Of a DNA stretch of 64,000 nucleotides, positions 53,440 to 63,079 are shown one piece after another. This stretch comes from Prevotella sp. (lineage in GTDB: Bacteria > Bacteroidota > Bacteroidia > Bacteroidales > Bacteroidaceae): assembly GCA_017623655.1 (NCBI GenBank), contig JAGAON010000005.1, positions 22,594 to 86,593 on the forward strand, in the 5' to 3' direction. A program made the translations under genes and the position numbers. Below the pieces are notes generated by a model. The model searched no databases. It worked only from the letters and a program-made list of their open reading frames with translations, and was not told the origin of the DNA. Within the stretch, counting starts at the first letter, position 1, and each line of letters opens with the position of its first letter.

Positions 53440-54408
53440 ATGAATAAGGTATATAAATATAGAGCAAACACGGTAATAAATGGAGAGAAAAGAGATACTA
53501 TTCAATTATCGCAAAATATTTTATATGCAGCTGATATACGAAAATTAAATGACCCATTTGAAGGTTCTGTTGAACTACCACAATCATATGAGCATGAATA
53601 CTGGGTTACTCCAATAATACAAAAATTATATAGTACTGGCATTTATTCTTTGTCTAAGCCCCAAAAAGGTGAGACATTTCCATGTAATGAATTATTATGG
53701 GCACATTATGCTAATTCACATAAAGGTTTTTGTATTGAATATGATTTAGAAATTCTTTCCAAGAATATGCCACAGGGTATGGATTTGAGTAACGTGATAG
53801 ATGTTGCTTATAAGAATCAAAGGCCAAAAGTCTCTGAATATGATGATGAATCTCAAGTGCAGGAAAAAGTATTTGGTACAAAATCAGTAGCATGGGAATA
53901 CGAGAATGAAGTTCGTTTAGTGTTTGAAAAATTCGGTGAAAAGGTAATATCTAAGAATGCGATAACAGCTGTTTATTTTGGATTGAGAATAAGTTTAGAA
54001 GATAGGCGTGACATAATAAATAGATTGTCGGGGCATGACATAAATTTTTATCAGATAGAACGTATTGAGAATTTGTATCAGCTAAAAGCAACAAAACTAT
54101 TATTTGATTTTTCATATGAAATAGTAAATGAGGAACATCGCTTAACAGTTGATAACTATATGATTCTATATAAGTCACCCAATAAAGATAAAAATACATT
54201 GATGGAATTTATTGAGCAGTTTAGAAAGAAATTGAAACGCCCTACAAATATAACTGTTATAGATGATATTAGGGCAAAAGCGGTTTTGATTAATTATAAA
54301 CCACGCAAACAGATGTCTGATGAAGAAATTGAAATTCAAGCAAAACATTGGATTGCATATTCTTCTTTTGACGCACCTGAAGTGGTATTTATATATCCTG
54401 AAAGATAA
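53440..54408 (+). CDS. DUF2971-family protein
   Basis: 322 residues. It fits the DUF2971 pattern: VYKYRANTVINGEKRDTI, LSQNILYAADIRKLNDPFEG, IYSLSKPQKGETFPCNELLWAHY, NSHKGFCIEYDLE, and VAWEYENEVRLVFEKFGE. The conserved LNDPFE and WAHYA.xHKGFCIE motifs suggest an enzyme fold of unknown activity. Members are frequently next to restriction, abortive-infection or toxin genes. Base composition is markedly AT-rich, like the restriction enzyme upstream, so the two may have been acquired together. A long terminator follows. Confidence 0.8.
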   Translation: MNKVYKYRANTVINGEKRDTIQLSQNILYAADIRKLNDPFEGSVELPQSYEHEYWVTPIIQKLYSTGIYSLSKPQKGETFPCNELLWAHYANSHKGFCIEYDLEILSKNMPQGMDLSNVIDVAYKNQRPKVSEYDDESQVQEKVFGTKSVAWEYENEVRLVFEKFGEKVISKNAITAVYFGLRISLEDRRDIINRLSGHDINFYQIERIENLYQLKATKLLFDFSYEIVNEEHRLTVDNYMILYKSPNKDKNTLMEFIEQFRKKLKRPTNITVIDDIRAKAVLINYKPRKQMSDEEIEIQAKHWIAYSSFDAPEVVFIYPER

Positions 54409-54492
54409 CAATATAATTATTCAATAGAAAAAACTTCTATATTATATTCTTGTCTTTTTGGGAGTTCTTTTCTATAAGGCTATATACGGCAA

Positions 54493-54545
54493 AAGTAAAG
54501 GCGGTTTGTCGCAAGCGTATAGCCTGAGACAAACCGCCTTTACTT
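54493..54545. terminator. 18-bp perfect hairpin, bidirectional terminator
   Basis: AAGTAAAGGCGGTTTGTC (54493-54510) pairs perfectly with 54528-54545 across a 17-base loop. It separates the convergent DUF2971 and sulfur-metabolism genes; T-rich flanks serve the plus-strand side weakly and the minus-strand side (CCTTTACTTTTGCC) better. Confidence 0.75.
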
Positions 54546-54571
54546 GGGTTTCCTTGTGGCCGCTGATGCCC

Positions 54572-57043
54572 TTAGATGAAGAGGTTTACGTTGGCCTGCT
54601 CCGCACGTTCCATGTATGTGGCCACGCCGCCGACGGTGACGTTGTCCAGCAGTTCCTCGCGCTTGATGCCCATCACGTCCATCGACATCTGGCAGGCGAT
54701 GAACTCCACGCCGTTGTCTATGGCCTGCTGGCGCAGCGTTTCGAGCGAGTCAACGCCTTTTTCCGCCATCAGGCGGCGCATCATCTTGGCTCCCATGCCC
54801 ATCATGTTCATCTTTGAGAGGGACAGTTTGGTGGAGTCGGAGGGCAGCATCCATCCGAACATCCTGCCCCATACGTCTTTCTTCACCTCCGGCTTGCGTG
54901 TCTTCTTTATGGCGTTCAGTCCCCAGAAGGTGAAGAATATGGTCACCTTACGGCCTGTCGCCGCCGCTCCGTTGGCGAGGACGAAGGTGGCGAGGGTCTT
55001 GTCGAGGTCGTCGCTGAACATGATGAACGTTTTTCCTTTCTCCTCCGGCTGACACCGTGCGGCGTTCTCTGCGGCCTTGCGTGCCGCCTTCTCCATCCTT
55101 ACTATCTGTACTCCGCCCTCTGTGCGGTTGCCGAGGAAGCGGTTGCCGGTGGTATTGCACCATGCCTCCGCGTCGCGGGGAAAGCCGGCGTCGGTGGCGC
55201 GCACCTCCAGCTGCCGGCCCGGTTCGAGGCTCTCCATGGCCTGTTTCAGTTTCATTATAGGGCCGGGACACTGTATGCCGCAGGCATCTACCGTCAGTGT
55301 CTCCACCGTTCCGGACTGTGCCGGGGCGGCGCATGAGGGTGTGGTGTCGCACGTGCCGAAGCCGTCGGGCAGGGCTACCTTAGCCGTTGCGGCCTTGTAT
55401 GTCTTGATACCCCCGATGAGGTTGCGCACCTTTTTGTATCCGTTGGCCTTGAGGATGTTGGAGGCCAGGTATCCGCGCAGTCCCACGCCGCAGAACAGCC
55501 ACACCGGCTTGTCGGCGGGAATGTCGGCAAGACGGCCGCGTATGTCGTCCAAGGGGATGTTCACGGCTCCCGGTATGGTGCCCAAAGCGGCCTCGTCAGC
55601 CGTCCTGACGTCTATCAGGGTGACCTTTGACAGGTCGGCCTCCGCCAGTTCGCGCCAGTACAGCGGCGACATCTTGCCGCTCAGTATGTTGCCCGCCACA
55701 TATCCCGATATGGCCACGGGGTCTTTCGCCGACGAGAAGGGCGGGGCGTAGGCGTGCTCCAGACACGTCAGCTGTTCCACCGTCGCCCCCTGCTTTATGG
55801 CGAGCGCATACTGGTCGATGCGTTTGTCAACGCCGTCATAGCCCACTATCTGCGCTCCGTACAGCCGTCCGTCGGTGGGCGAGAACGTTATCTTTATGTC
55901 CATCTGCAACGCTCCGGGGTAATATCCGGCGTGCGCCGCCGGGTGTATGGTGGCCGAGAGATAAGGTATGTCCATCTGCTTCAGCCGCTTGGCCGGCAGT
56001 CCGGTAGAGGCCACGGTGAGGTCGAACACCTTGGCAATGGCCGTGCCAATCGCCCCCTCGTATTTCACGCTGTTGCCGCAGACCATGTTGTCCGCCACGA
56101 TTCTTGCCTGCCTGTTGGCCGGCCCGGCGAGGAAGTTCAGCCACGGCTTGCCCGTTATGGGGTGGGGGAACTCTATCGCGTCGCCCACGGCATAGACGCT
56201 TTCGTCAGACGTTTGCAGGTATTCGTTCACCCAGATGCCCCTCATCTCGCCCAGCTTCAGCCCCGCCTGCTGCGCCAGTCCGGTCTCGGCCCTGACACCT
56301 ATCGAGAGCAGCACCATGTCGGTCTTGAGCGATATGCCCGACTTGAAATGCACCGTCAGCCCGCCGTCCTCACGCGAGAACGACTCCACCGCCTGTTCAA
56401 GGTACAGCCTCACGCCGTGCTGCACAAGGTGTTCGTGCACCGGCGCGGCCATGGAGAAGTCTATCGGCGCCATCACCTGCGGCGCCATCTCCACCACCGC
56501 CACCTGTGCACCGGCGTGAACAAGGTTCTCGGCCATTTCCAGTCCGATGAACCCTCCGCCCACTATCACCGCGCGCTTCACCCTGTGCTCCGTCACGTAT
56601 GCCTTTATCCTGTCCGTGTCGTCAACGTTCCTCAGCGTGAAGATGCCCTCGGAGTCAATCCCCGGCAGCGGCGGCCGCACGGGTGACGCGCCCGGAGAGA
56701 GCAGCAGCTTGTCGTAAGGCTCGGTATAGACACGCCCGTCCGCCGTCCTCACCGTCACGGTCTTCCCGGCCGTGTCGATGCCCGTCACCTCGCTGTTCAC
56801 CCTCACGTCGATGTTGAACCGTTTGCCGAACGCCTCCGGTGTCTGCACGAACAGCCGTTCCCTGTCGCCTATCACTCCGCCGATGTAGTACGGCAGCCCG
56901 CAGTTGGCGTATGATATGTACGCCCCTTTCTCGAACAATACTATCTCTGCCTCTTCCGTCAGTCTTCTCATTCTCGCGGCGGCCGTGGCACCGCCCGCCA
57001 CACCTCCTACGATGAGGTATCTCTGTTTCTTGTCTTTATTCAT
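54572..57043 (-). CDS. four-domain CoA-disulfide-reductase/rhodanese/TusA/DsrE protein
   Basis: 823 residues in four modules. (1) Pyridine-nucleotide-disulfide oxidoreductase of the CoA-disulfide-reductase kind (about 1-450): FAD loop YLIVGGVAGGATAAARM, redox Cys in YISYANCGLPYYIGG and NADH loop RAVIVGGGFIGLEMAE. (2) Rhodanese (about 460-555): LIDVRTADEAALGTIPGAVN, active-site Cys in LFCGVGLRGYLAS. (3) TusA/SirA-like (about 580-660): VDACGIQCPGPIMKLKQAM with the persulfide cysteine. (4) DsrE/F-like (about 680-823): FIMFSDDLDKTLATFVLANG and VEFIACQMSMDVMG. The chain should relay sulfane sulfur from CoA-persulfide or polysulfide reduction to an acceptor in one polypeptide. Such fusions occur in anaerobic Bacteroidetes and Clostridia. 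No partner genes are next to it; cas9 starts 500 bases away on the other strand. Confidence 0.93.
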   Translation of the reverse strand: MNKDKKQRYLIVGGVAGGATAAARMRRLTEEAEIVLFEKGAYISYANCGLPYYIGGVIGDRERLFVQTPEAFGKRFNIDVRVNSEVTGIDTAGKTVTVRTADGRVYTEPYDKLLLSPGASPVRPPLPGIDSEGIFTLRNVDDTDRIKAYVTEHRVKRAVIVGGGFIGLEMAENLVHAGAQVAVVEMAPQVMAPIDFSMAAPVHEHLVQHGVRLYLEQAVESFSREDGGLTVHFKSGISLKTDMVLLSIGVRAETGLAQQAGLKLGEMRGIWVNEYLQTSDESVYAVGDAIEFPHPITGKPWLNFLAGPANRQARIVADNMVCGNSVKYEGAIGTAIAKVFDLTVASTGLPAKRLKQMDIPYLSATIHPAAHAGYYPGALQMDIKITFSPTDGRLYGAQIVGYDGVDKRIDQYALAIKQGATVEQLTCLEHAYAPPFSSAKDPVAISGYVAGNILSGKMSPLYWRELAEADLSKVTLIDVRTADEAALGTIPGAVNIPLDDIRGRLADIPADKPVWLFCGVGLRGYLASNILKANGYKKVRNLIGGIKTYKAATAKVALPDGFGTCDTTPSCAAPAQSGTVETLTVDACGIQCPGPIMKLKQAMESLEPGRQLEVRATDAGFPRDAEAWCNTTGNRFLGNRTEGGVQIVRMEKAARKAAENAARCQPEEKGKTFIMFSDDLDKTLATFVLANGAAATGRKVTIFFTFWGLNAIKKTRKPEVKKDVWGRMFGWMLPSDSTKLSLSKMNMMGMGAKMMRRLMAEKGVDSLETLRQQAIDNGVEFIACQMSMDVMGIKREELLDNVTVGGVATYMERAEQANVNLFI

Positions 57044-57356
57044 TATAGGTGGATTTGTATTTGTTTATAATTGTGGTTCTATGCGTTTCCTTTTGAAAGG
57101 CGTTGTAAAGTTATAAAAAGATTTTCTGCAAGCAATGTTTCCACAGGAAAGTTTGTTGTTTGTTAACGTTTTTTGCTGATACGGTGTAGTTTTGTGGGCT
57201 TGCCAGTGCCGCTTCATGCCTCATGACCCGTACTCCATGTTTCATATTTGTTTTGGACTGTGAAATAGCCAGCGGAAACCACACTGTAAAAGCATACTGA
57301 CAATAACCTGTTGCAGGGATAAAACCAGTGTGTACTTGACTCTGCCAACGGGTTGA
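57044..57356. other. intergenic region between sulfur gene and tracrRNA
   Basis: No gene seen. This is the 5' side of the sulfur-transfer gene and the region 3' of the tracrRNA candidate. I see no further structured element here. Confidence 0.45.
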
Positions 57357-57447
57357 TAATAAAATGCCCCACCGTTAAAGGACGATGGGGGCAGGACCTG
57401 ATGTTTTCACAACGGAATAATCCTTATTGTGATTTGCAAAAAAATTC
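57357..57447 (-). ncRNA. tracrRNA candidate for the type II-C CRISPR system
   Basis: On the minus strand the transcript would begin about 57447 with an anti-repeat: its complement at 57427-57447 (TTGTGATTTGCA then AAAAATTC) matches the first 22 bases of the CRISPR repeat in crRNA orientation with one mismatch. It is followed by AATAAGGATTATTCCGTTGT, then a terminal hairpin TGCCCC(C)ATCGT/ACGGTGGGGCA with a six-base loop and a bulged C, and TTTTATT. This order (anti-repeat, nexus-like stem, Rho-independent hairpin) is typical of tracrRNA. A -7 element TATCTTTG is at 57459-57452 on this strand. It is divergent from cas9, so both promoters share about 100 bases. Confidence 0.8.
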
Positions 57448-57451
57448 AATG

Positions 57452-57459
57452 CAAAGATA
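57452..57459 (-). promoter_or_regulatory. -7 element of the tracrRNA
   Basis: TATCTTTG on the minus strand; the expected start is 5-8 bases further on, exactly at the anti-repeat. The -33 region is T-rich without a clear TTG. Confidence 0.6.
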
Positions 57460-57502
57460 ATCATTTTCTGAGAAAAAACGATACTTTTCCTCTTTTTTTT
57501 AG

Positions 57503-57510
57503 TATTTTTG
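57503..57510 (+). promoter_or_regulatory. -7 element of the cas operon
   Basis: TATTTTTG on the plus strand, 36 bases before the cas9 ATG. No strong -33 match, which would fit low expression. Confidence 0.5.
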
Positions 57511-57546
57511 CAAAAAATATTTTATCTACAAACCTAAATACTGACA

Positions 57547-60500
57547 ATGATGGAGGAAAAACATATCTTGGGCCTTGACTTGGGCACTAACAGCATAGGA
57601 TGGGCGTTTATCAGGGAAATCGCCGGACAGGACAAGCGCATAATAAGCAGCGGCAGCCGCATTATTCCAATGGATGCCGCCATGCAAAGTGACTTCGCGA
57701 AGGGTAACAAGGTGTCGCAGACGGCTGACAGAACCGGTTATCGCGGTACGCGGCGGCTGCATGAACGCCACTTGCTGCGCCGTGAAAGGTTGCACCGTGT
57801 GCTTGCGGTCATGGGATTCCTGCCTCCGCATTATCTGGATTCCCTCACTCGTTACGGCAAGTTCAGGAAAGATGTGGAGTGCCGGTTGCCGTGGGCTACT
57901 GACGAGGGAGGCCTGCCCACATTCATTTTCAGACAGTCTTATGATGAAATGCTGCGGATGTTTTGGGAAAAGCATCCCGAACTGATGCGTAAGAACATGA
58001 AGGTTCCATACGACTGGACGCTTTACTACCTGCGCAAGAAGGCTCTGGATGAGGCCGTGACGGGGGAGGAACTGGCGTGGATACTGTTGAGTTTCAACCA
58101 AAAGCGCGGATACTACCAGATGCGTGGGGAGGAAGAAGAAACTGATAAGGCGAAGCAGGAGAAGTATTATGCCTTGAAAGTGACGGAAGTAATTGACACG
58201 GGTGACGTGAAAGGCAAGGACAGGTGGTATGACGTAATGCTGGAAAACGGTATGGTGTATCACTATAAGGCTAAGGAAAAGCCTGACTGGGTCGGCAAGG
58301 TGAAGGAGTTTATTGTGACGACATCACTTAATCCGGACGGCACGGAGAAACAGGATAAGGACGGAAACACGAAACGCTCTTTCCGTATGCCAAAGGAGGA
58401 GGACTGGGGGCTGATGAAGATAAAGACACAGGAGGACATACGCCGGTCAGGCCTCACGGTGGGAGAATATATCTTCAATGCCATTCTTGACAACCCGCAA
58501 CAGAAGATAAAGGGGAAACTGGTGCGCACCATAGAGCGTGACTTCTACAAGGAGGAGTTGGGCAGGATTCTTGAAAAACAAAAGGAGTTCCTGCCACAAC
58601 TGAGTGACAGGGAACTTTATGCCGCCTGTATTGCCGAGCTGTACCAGCAGAACACGGCCTATCGTGATTCCATAGCCTGCCGTGATTTTACATATTTGCT
58701 GGTGGACGACATTATCTTTTACCACCGGCCATTGAAGAGCAAGAAGTCACTTATAGACGAATGTGCCTTTGAATATCATGAGTATATCGACAAGGATGGT
58801 GCCAGGGCAAGGGCGGCAGTGAAGTGCATAGCCAAGTCGCACCCGCTGTTTCAGGAATTCAGATTATGGCAATTTATAGGGAATCTGAGGATATACGCCA
58901 TAGAAAAGGATGCTGACGGCAGACTGCATGACGACAGGGACGTAACGGAGCAGTTCCTGCCCGATGAGGAATCAAGGGCAGCACTGTTTGACTGGATGTA
59001 TGACCTGAAGTCCGTGAAACAGAATGACTTGCTTGAAAAGTATTTTAAGGTGAAGAAGCCAAGGGGCAAGGAACTGCCATACAGGTGGAACTATGTTCAG
59101 GACAAGTCATATCCCTGCAACCAGACGCGTGGCGAGATGCTTTCACGTCTTGCCAAGGCGGGCATAGACACCGCTTTTCTCGACAGGGAAGCGGAAGAGA
59201 AGTTGTGGCACATACTTTACAGTGTCAGCGACAGGACGGAGCTGCGTAAGGCTCTCGGCAGGTTCGCGTCGAATCATGGCCTGCCGGAAGAGTTTGTGGA
59301 GGTCATGTCGAAATTCCCGCCGTTTGAATCGGAGTATGGCTCATACTCTGCCAAGGCCATAAAGAAGTTGCTGCCGCTGATGCGCATGGGGCGTCACTGG
59401 CGGGAGGAGGACATTGACGGAAACACCCGTGAACGCATGGAGAGAATCATTGACGGCGAGCTGGACGAGGGTATAGACACACGTACAAGGGAGAAGGCGA
59501 TACACCTGACTGACGTGGGATGTTTTCGCGCATTGCCCCTGTGGCTGGCCTGTTATGTGGTGTATGACAGGCATAGCGAGGCCGGCGATTTAGGGAAATG
59601 GGAGTCGCCTGCCGACATTGACCTCTATCTTGCCCGCTTCAGACAGCACTCACTGCGCAATCCCGTAGTGGAGCAGGTGGTGACGGAGACGCTACGCACT
59701 GTGAGGGATATATGGAAGCAGTACGGACACATTGACGAGATACATCTGGAAATGGGTCGTGACTTGAAGAATCCTGCCGACAAGAGGGCGAAGACTACCG
59801 AGCTGTATTTGCAGAACGAGAATGCCAACCTGCGTGTGAAGGCGTTGCTGACGGAGTTCATGAACCCGGAGTTTGGGATAGAGAACGTGCGGCCTTATTC
59901 CCCGAGCCAGCAGGAACTGCTGCGGATATACGAGGATGGCGCGCTCAACAGTATGGAAGAACTGGATGAGGATATTGCGGATATAATAAAGAAGTTTGAA
60001 CAGGCAGATGTGGCCAAGCGGCCGTCACACTCGGAGGTGATGCGCTATAAACTGTGGCTGGAGCAGCATTATATGTCGCCATACACAGGACGGCCTATAC
60101 CTTTGGCAAGGCTTTTCACCACAGACTATGAGATAGAGCACGTCATACCGCAGTCAAGATACTTTGACGATTCTTTGTCAAACAAGGTGATATGCGAAGC
60201 GGAGGTGAACAAACTGAAAGACAACAGCCTGGGGTATGAATTCATAAAACAGCATCATGGCGAGAAGGTGACGCTGAACGGAGGGCGGACGGTCACCATA
60301 CTTGAGGCTGACAGTTATTGCTCACTCGTTGAACGTACCTATCACAGAAACCACGCTAAGATGAGGAAACTGCTGATGGACGAGATACCTGCGGACTTCA
60401 CAAAGCGGCAACTCAATGACAGCCGCTATATCAGCAAGTTCGTGAAAGGGTTGCTGTCAAACATCGTGAGGGAAGATGACGAGAGGGAGGCCATGTCAAA

Positions 60501-62106
60501 GAACGTGATAGTATGTCCCGGAGCGGTGACGGACAGGCTGAAACGCGAATGGGGCATAGGTGAAGTGTGGAACAACATTGTCCTGCCACGGTTCCAACGC
60601 ATGAACACTCTGACTGGGACGGAGAAATTCACCTCGGTAAGTTCCTCCGGGCATACCATACCGGATATGCCCCTCGAATTGCAGAAAGGCTTTAACAAGA
60701 AGCGCATAGACCACCGCCATCATGCTATGGACGCCATCGTCATAGCCTGCACTACACGCGAACATGTAAATCTGCTGAGTAACGAGGCTGCGGCGAACGA
60801 CAACAAAAACAGATACCAGTTGTCAAGAAAACTGCGCCGGTATGAGGATATTACCGTAATGCGAAACGGGGAAAGCAGGACAATGTCCGTGGCCAAGGAA
60901 TTTTTCATGCCGTGGCCGGCATTTCCAAAAGACGTGGAATGTGCGCTGAGAGACATAATAGTCAGTTTCAAGCAGAACCTCCGGGTTATCAATAAGACCA
61001 CAAACCACTCTACGCGCTTCGTTGACGGGAAGAAGAAAGCGGTGCCGCAGACAAAGGGAGACAGCTGGGCTATACGTAAGTCGATGCACAAGGAAACCGT
61101 GTTTGGTGAGGTGAATCTCATGTTCACAAAACCGTTCCCGCTGAAATGTGCCATACAAAAGCCGCAGCGCATAGTGAACAGTGAACTGAAAGAGAAAATT
61201 AAGGAACTGTTGGATAAAGGAAACAACGAGAAACAGATAAAGGCATACTTTGCCGAAAACGCTGACGTGTGGAGCGATGTGAACATCAAGAAGATAGAGA
61301 TGCGGTGCTTCACAAAGGAGACTGACGACCACTATTTCGCGACAAGAAAGAGCATAGACACATCCTTTGACGCAAAGACAATCAGAGAGAGCGTCACCGA
61401 CACCGGCATACAGAAGATAATGTTGCGCCATTTGGAACGCTATGACGGTAATCCGGAACTTGCCTTTTCGCCTGACGGCATCGATGATATGAACGCCAAT
61501 ATACAGGAACTCAATGGCGGAAAGCCTCACCAACCGATAAGAAAGGTAAGGAAATACGAAAAGGCCGATAAGTTCCCCGTAGGACAGACAGGTAATAAAG
61601 GCTGCAAGTTCGTTGAGGCAGCCAAGGGGACAAACCTCTTTTTCGCCATATCTGAGAAGGAACAAGTGAACAAGGAGACCGGCGAAGTGGAGAGGAAACG
61701 TTCTTTCCGTACCATACAATTGAACGAGGCTATCGGCAAAATGAAGAAAGGGCTGCCGTTGGATGAGGAAGCACTGTTCATTCTTTCACCCAATGACCTT
61801 GTATATCTGCCGACAGCGGAAGAACAGGAAACGGGAAAGATAACTATGCCATTGGATAAGGAGAGGATATATAAGATGGTTGATTCCAGTAAAAGTATAG
61901 CCAATTTTGTCCCTTATTCCTCTGCATACACCATTTTCTCTGTCCCAAAAGAAAATTCCAAATATTATAATAACATACAGAATGAATATGGTGTGGGAAG
62001 TCCAAAATCAAAAAATGAACGAGCCATAACAGGTGAGATGATAAAGGAAACCTGCATCCCTATAAAGGTGGACAGGCTGGGCAACATAATTAAAATAGGT
62101 ATATAA
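57547..62106 (+). CDS. cas9: Cas9 nuclease, type II-C
   Basis: 1,519 residues, in the 1,400-1,550 range of Bacteroidetes II-C proteins. RuvC-I is HILGLDLGTNSIGWAF with Asp11; the arginine-rich bridge helix reads GYRGTRRLHERHLLRRERLH; RuvC-II is IDEIHLEMGRDLKN with Glu735; HNH is DYEIEHVIPQSRYFDDS with His865, and KVICEAEVNKLKDN; RuvC-III is DHRHHAMDAIVIACT with His1059 and Asp1062. All catalytic residues are present, so it should cut both DNA strands under crRNA:tracrRNA guidance. It is 4 bases upstream of cas1; together with cas2 and no csn2 or cas4 this defines subtype II-C. PAM cannot be deduced here. Confidence 0.97.
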   Translation: MMEEKHILGLDLGTNSIGWAFIREIAGQDKRIISSGSRIIPMDAAMQSDFAKGNKVSQTADRTGYRGTRRLHERHLLRRERLHRVLAVMGFLPPHYLDSLTRYGKFRKDVECRLPWATDEGGLPTFIFRQSYDEMLRMFWEKHPELMRKNMKVPYDWTLYYLRKKALDEAVTGEELAWILLSFNQKRGYYQMRGEEEETDKAKQEKYYALKVTEVIDTGDVKGKDRWYDVMLENGMVYHYKAKEKPDWVGKVKEFIVTTSLNPDGTEKQDKDGNTKRSFRMPKEEDWGLMKIKTQEDIRRSGLTVGEYIFNAILDNPQQKIKGKLVRTIERDFYKEELGRILEKQKEFLPQLSDRELYAACIAELYQQNTAYRDSIACRDFTYLLVDDIIFYHRPLKSKKSLIDECAFEYHEYIDKDGARARAAVKCIAKSHPLFQEFRLWQFIGNLRIYAIEKDADGRLHDDRDVTEQFLPDEESRAALFDWMYDLKSVKQNDLLEKYFKVKKPRGKELPYRWNYVQDKSYPCNQTRGEMLSRLAKAGIDTAFLDREAEEKLWHILYSVSDRTELRKALGRFASNHGLPEEFVEVMSKFPPFESEYGSYSAKAIKKLLPLMRMGRHWREEDIDGNTRERMERIIDGELDEGIDTRTREKAIHLTDVGCFRALPLWLACYVVYDRHSEAGDLGKWESPADIDLYLARFRQHSLRNPVVEQVVTETLRTVRDIWKQYGHIDEIHLEMGRDLKNPADKRAKTTELYLQNENANLRVKALLTEFMNPEFGIENVRPYSPSQQELLRIYEDGALNSMEELDEDIADIIKKFEQADVAKRPSHSEVMRYKLWLEQHYMSPYTGRPIPLARLFTTDYEIEHVIPQSRYFDDSLSNKVICEAEVNKLKDNSLGYEFIKQHHGEKVTLNGGRTVTILEADSYCSLVERTYHRNHAKMRKLLMDEIPADFTKRQLNDSRYISKFVKGLLSNIVREDDEREAMSKNVIVCPGAVTDRLKREWGIGEVWNNIVLPRFQRMNTLTGTEKFTSVSSSGHTIPDMPLELQKGFNKKRIDHRHHAMDAIVIACTTREHVNLLSNEAAANDNKNRYQLSRKLRRYEDITVMRNGESRTMSVAKEFFMPWPAFPKDVECALRDIIVSFKQNLRVINKTTNHSTRFVDGKKKAVPQTKGDSWAIRKSMHKETVFGEVNLMFTKPFPLKCAIQKPQRIVNSELKEKIKELLDKGNNEKQIKAYFAENADVWSDVNIKKIEMRCFTKETDDHYFATRKSIDTSFDAKTIRESVTDTGIQKIMLRHLERYDGNPELAFSPDGIDDMNANIQELNGGKPHQPIRKVRKYEKADKFPVGQTGNKGCKFVEAAKGTNLFFAISEKEQVNKETGEVERKRSFRTIQLNEAIGKMKKGLPLDEEALFILSPNDLVYLPTAEEQETGKITMPLDKERIYKMVDSSKSIANFVPYSSAYTIFSVPKENSKYYNNIQNEYGVGSPKSKNERAITGEMIKETCIPIKVDRLGNIIKIGI

Positions 62107-62110
62107 CACT

Positions 62111-63055
62111 ATGATTAAGAAGACCCTGTATTTCGGAAATCCCGCCTATCTGTCGTTGCGTATGGAACAGATGGTGATAAGACTGCCCGAGGTGGAGAAC
62201 AATGACAACGTTCCCGACATTATCAAAAAGCAGTCTGTGGCGACACGTCCAATAGAAGACATTGGCATAGTGGTGCTTGACAACAGGCAGATAACCATCA
62301 CGCAGGGGCTTCTCGAAGCCCTGTTGGAAAACAACTGCGCCGTCATAACCTGTGACAGCAGGCGGATGCCGGTAGGACTAATGCTGCCACTGTGCGGCAA
62401 TACCATACAAAGCGAACGTTTCCAAGACCAGATAACAGCCTCACTGCCACTACGCAAACAACTGTGGCAGCAAACCATGAAAGCCAAGATATACAATCAG
62501 GCGAGAGTGTTGGCTATATGCGCACAGACAGAAACAAGGTGTATGATGAAATGGAGCACGGAAGTGAAGAGCGGCGACACCGATAACATGGAAGCGCGCG
62601 CAGCGGCATACTACTGGAAAAACTTTTTCTCTGGAATATCAGGACTGGAAACCTTCACAAGAAACCGAGACGGACAGGAACCTAACAACCTGCTCAACTA
62701 CGGTTACGCCATACTGCGCGCCGTAGTGGCAAGAGCACTTGTCAGCAGCGGAATGCTCCCGACATTCGGCATACACCACCACAACCGATACAACGCCTAC
62801 TGTCTGGCAGACGATATAATGGAACCTTACCGCCCGTACGTTGACGAAATAGTGTATGGCATGGTTCGCGAGTATGGAGCGGACAACCTGCAACTTCATA
62901 AAGAAGCAAAAGCCCGTCTGCTGGCAATACCTGCCACAGACGTGGTCATAGGAGGCAAACGCAGCCCACTGATGGTAGGCGTGACACAAACAACAGCCTC
63001 ACTATACAAATGCTTCAGCGGAGAGGCAAGACTCATAGCTTATCCGGAAAGATAA
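62111..63055 (+). CDS. cas1: Cas1 integrase
   Basis: 314 residues, usual for subtype II. N-terminal beta-rich domain (TLYFGNPAYLSLRMEQMVIR, IGIVVLDNRQITITQGLLEAL), C-terminal helical domain with the metal ligands: Glu in DNMEARAAAYYWKNFF, His in LPTFGIHHHNRYNAYCLADD, and Asp in the same LADD. It forms with Cas2 the complex that inserts new spacers. The ATG at 62111 lies 4 bases after the cas9 stop. Confidence 0.97.
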   Translation: MIKKTLYFGNPAYLSLRMEQMVIRLPEVENNDNVPDIIKKQSVATRPIEDIGIVVLDNRQITITQGLLEALLENNCAVITCDSRRMPVGLMLPLCGNTIQSERFQDQITASLPLRKQLWQQTMKAKIYNQARVLAICAQTETRCMMKWSTEVKSGDTDNMEARAAAYYWKNFFSGISGLETFTRNRDGQEPNNLLNYGYAILRAVVARALVSSGMLPTFGIHHHNRYNAYCLADDIMEPYRPYVDEIVYGMVREYGADNLQLHKEAKARLLAIPATDVVIGGKRSPLMVGVTQTTASLYKCFSGEARLIAYPER

Positions 63056-63079
63056 TGCCGCAGTAAAACATTACTTGTC

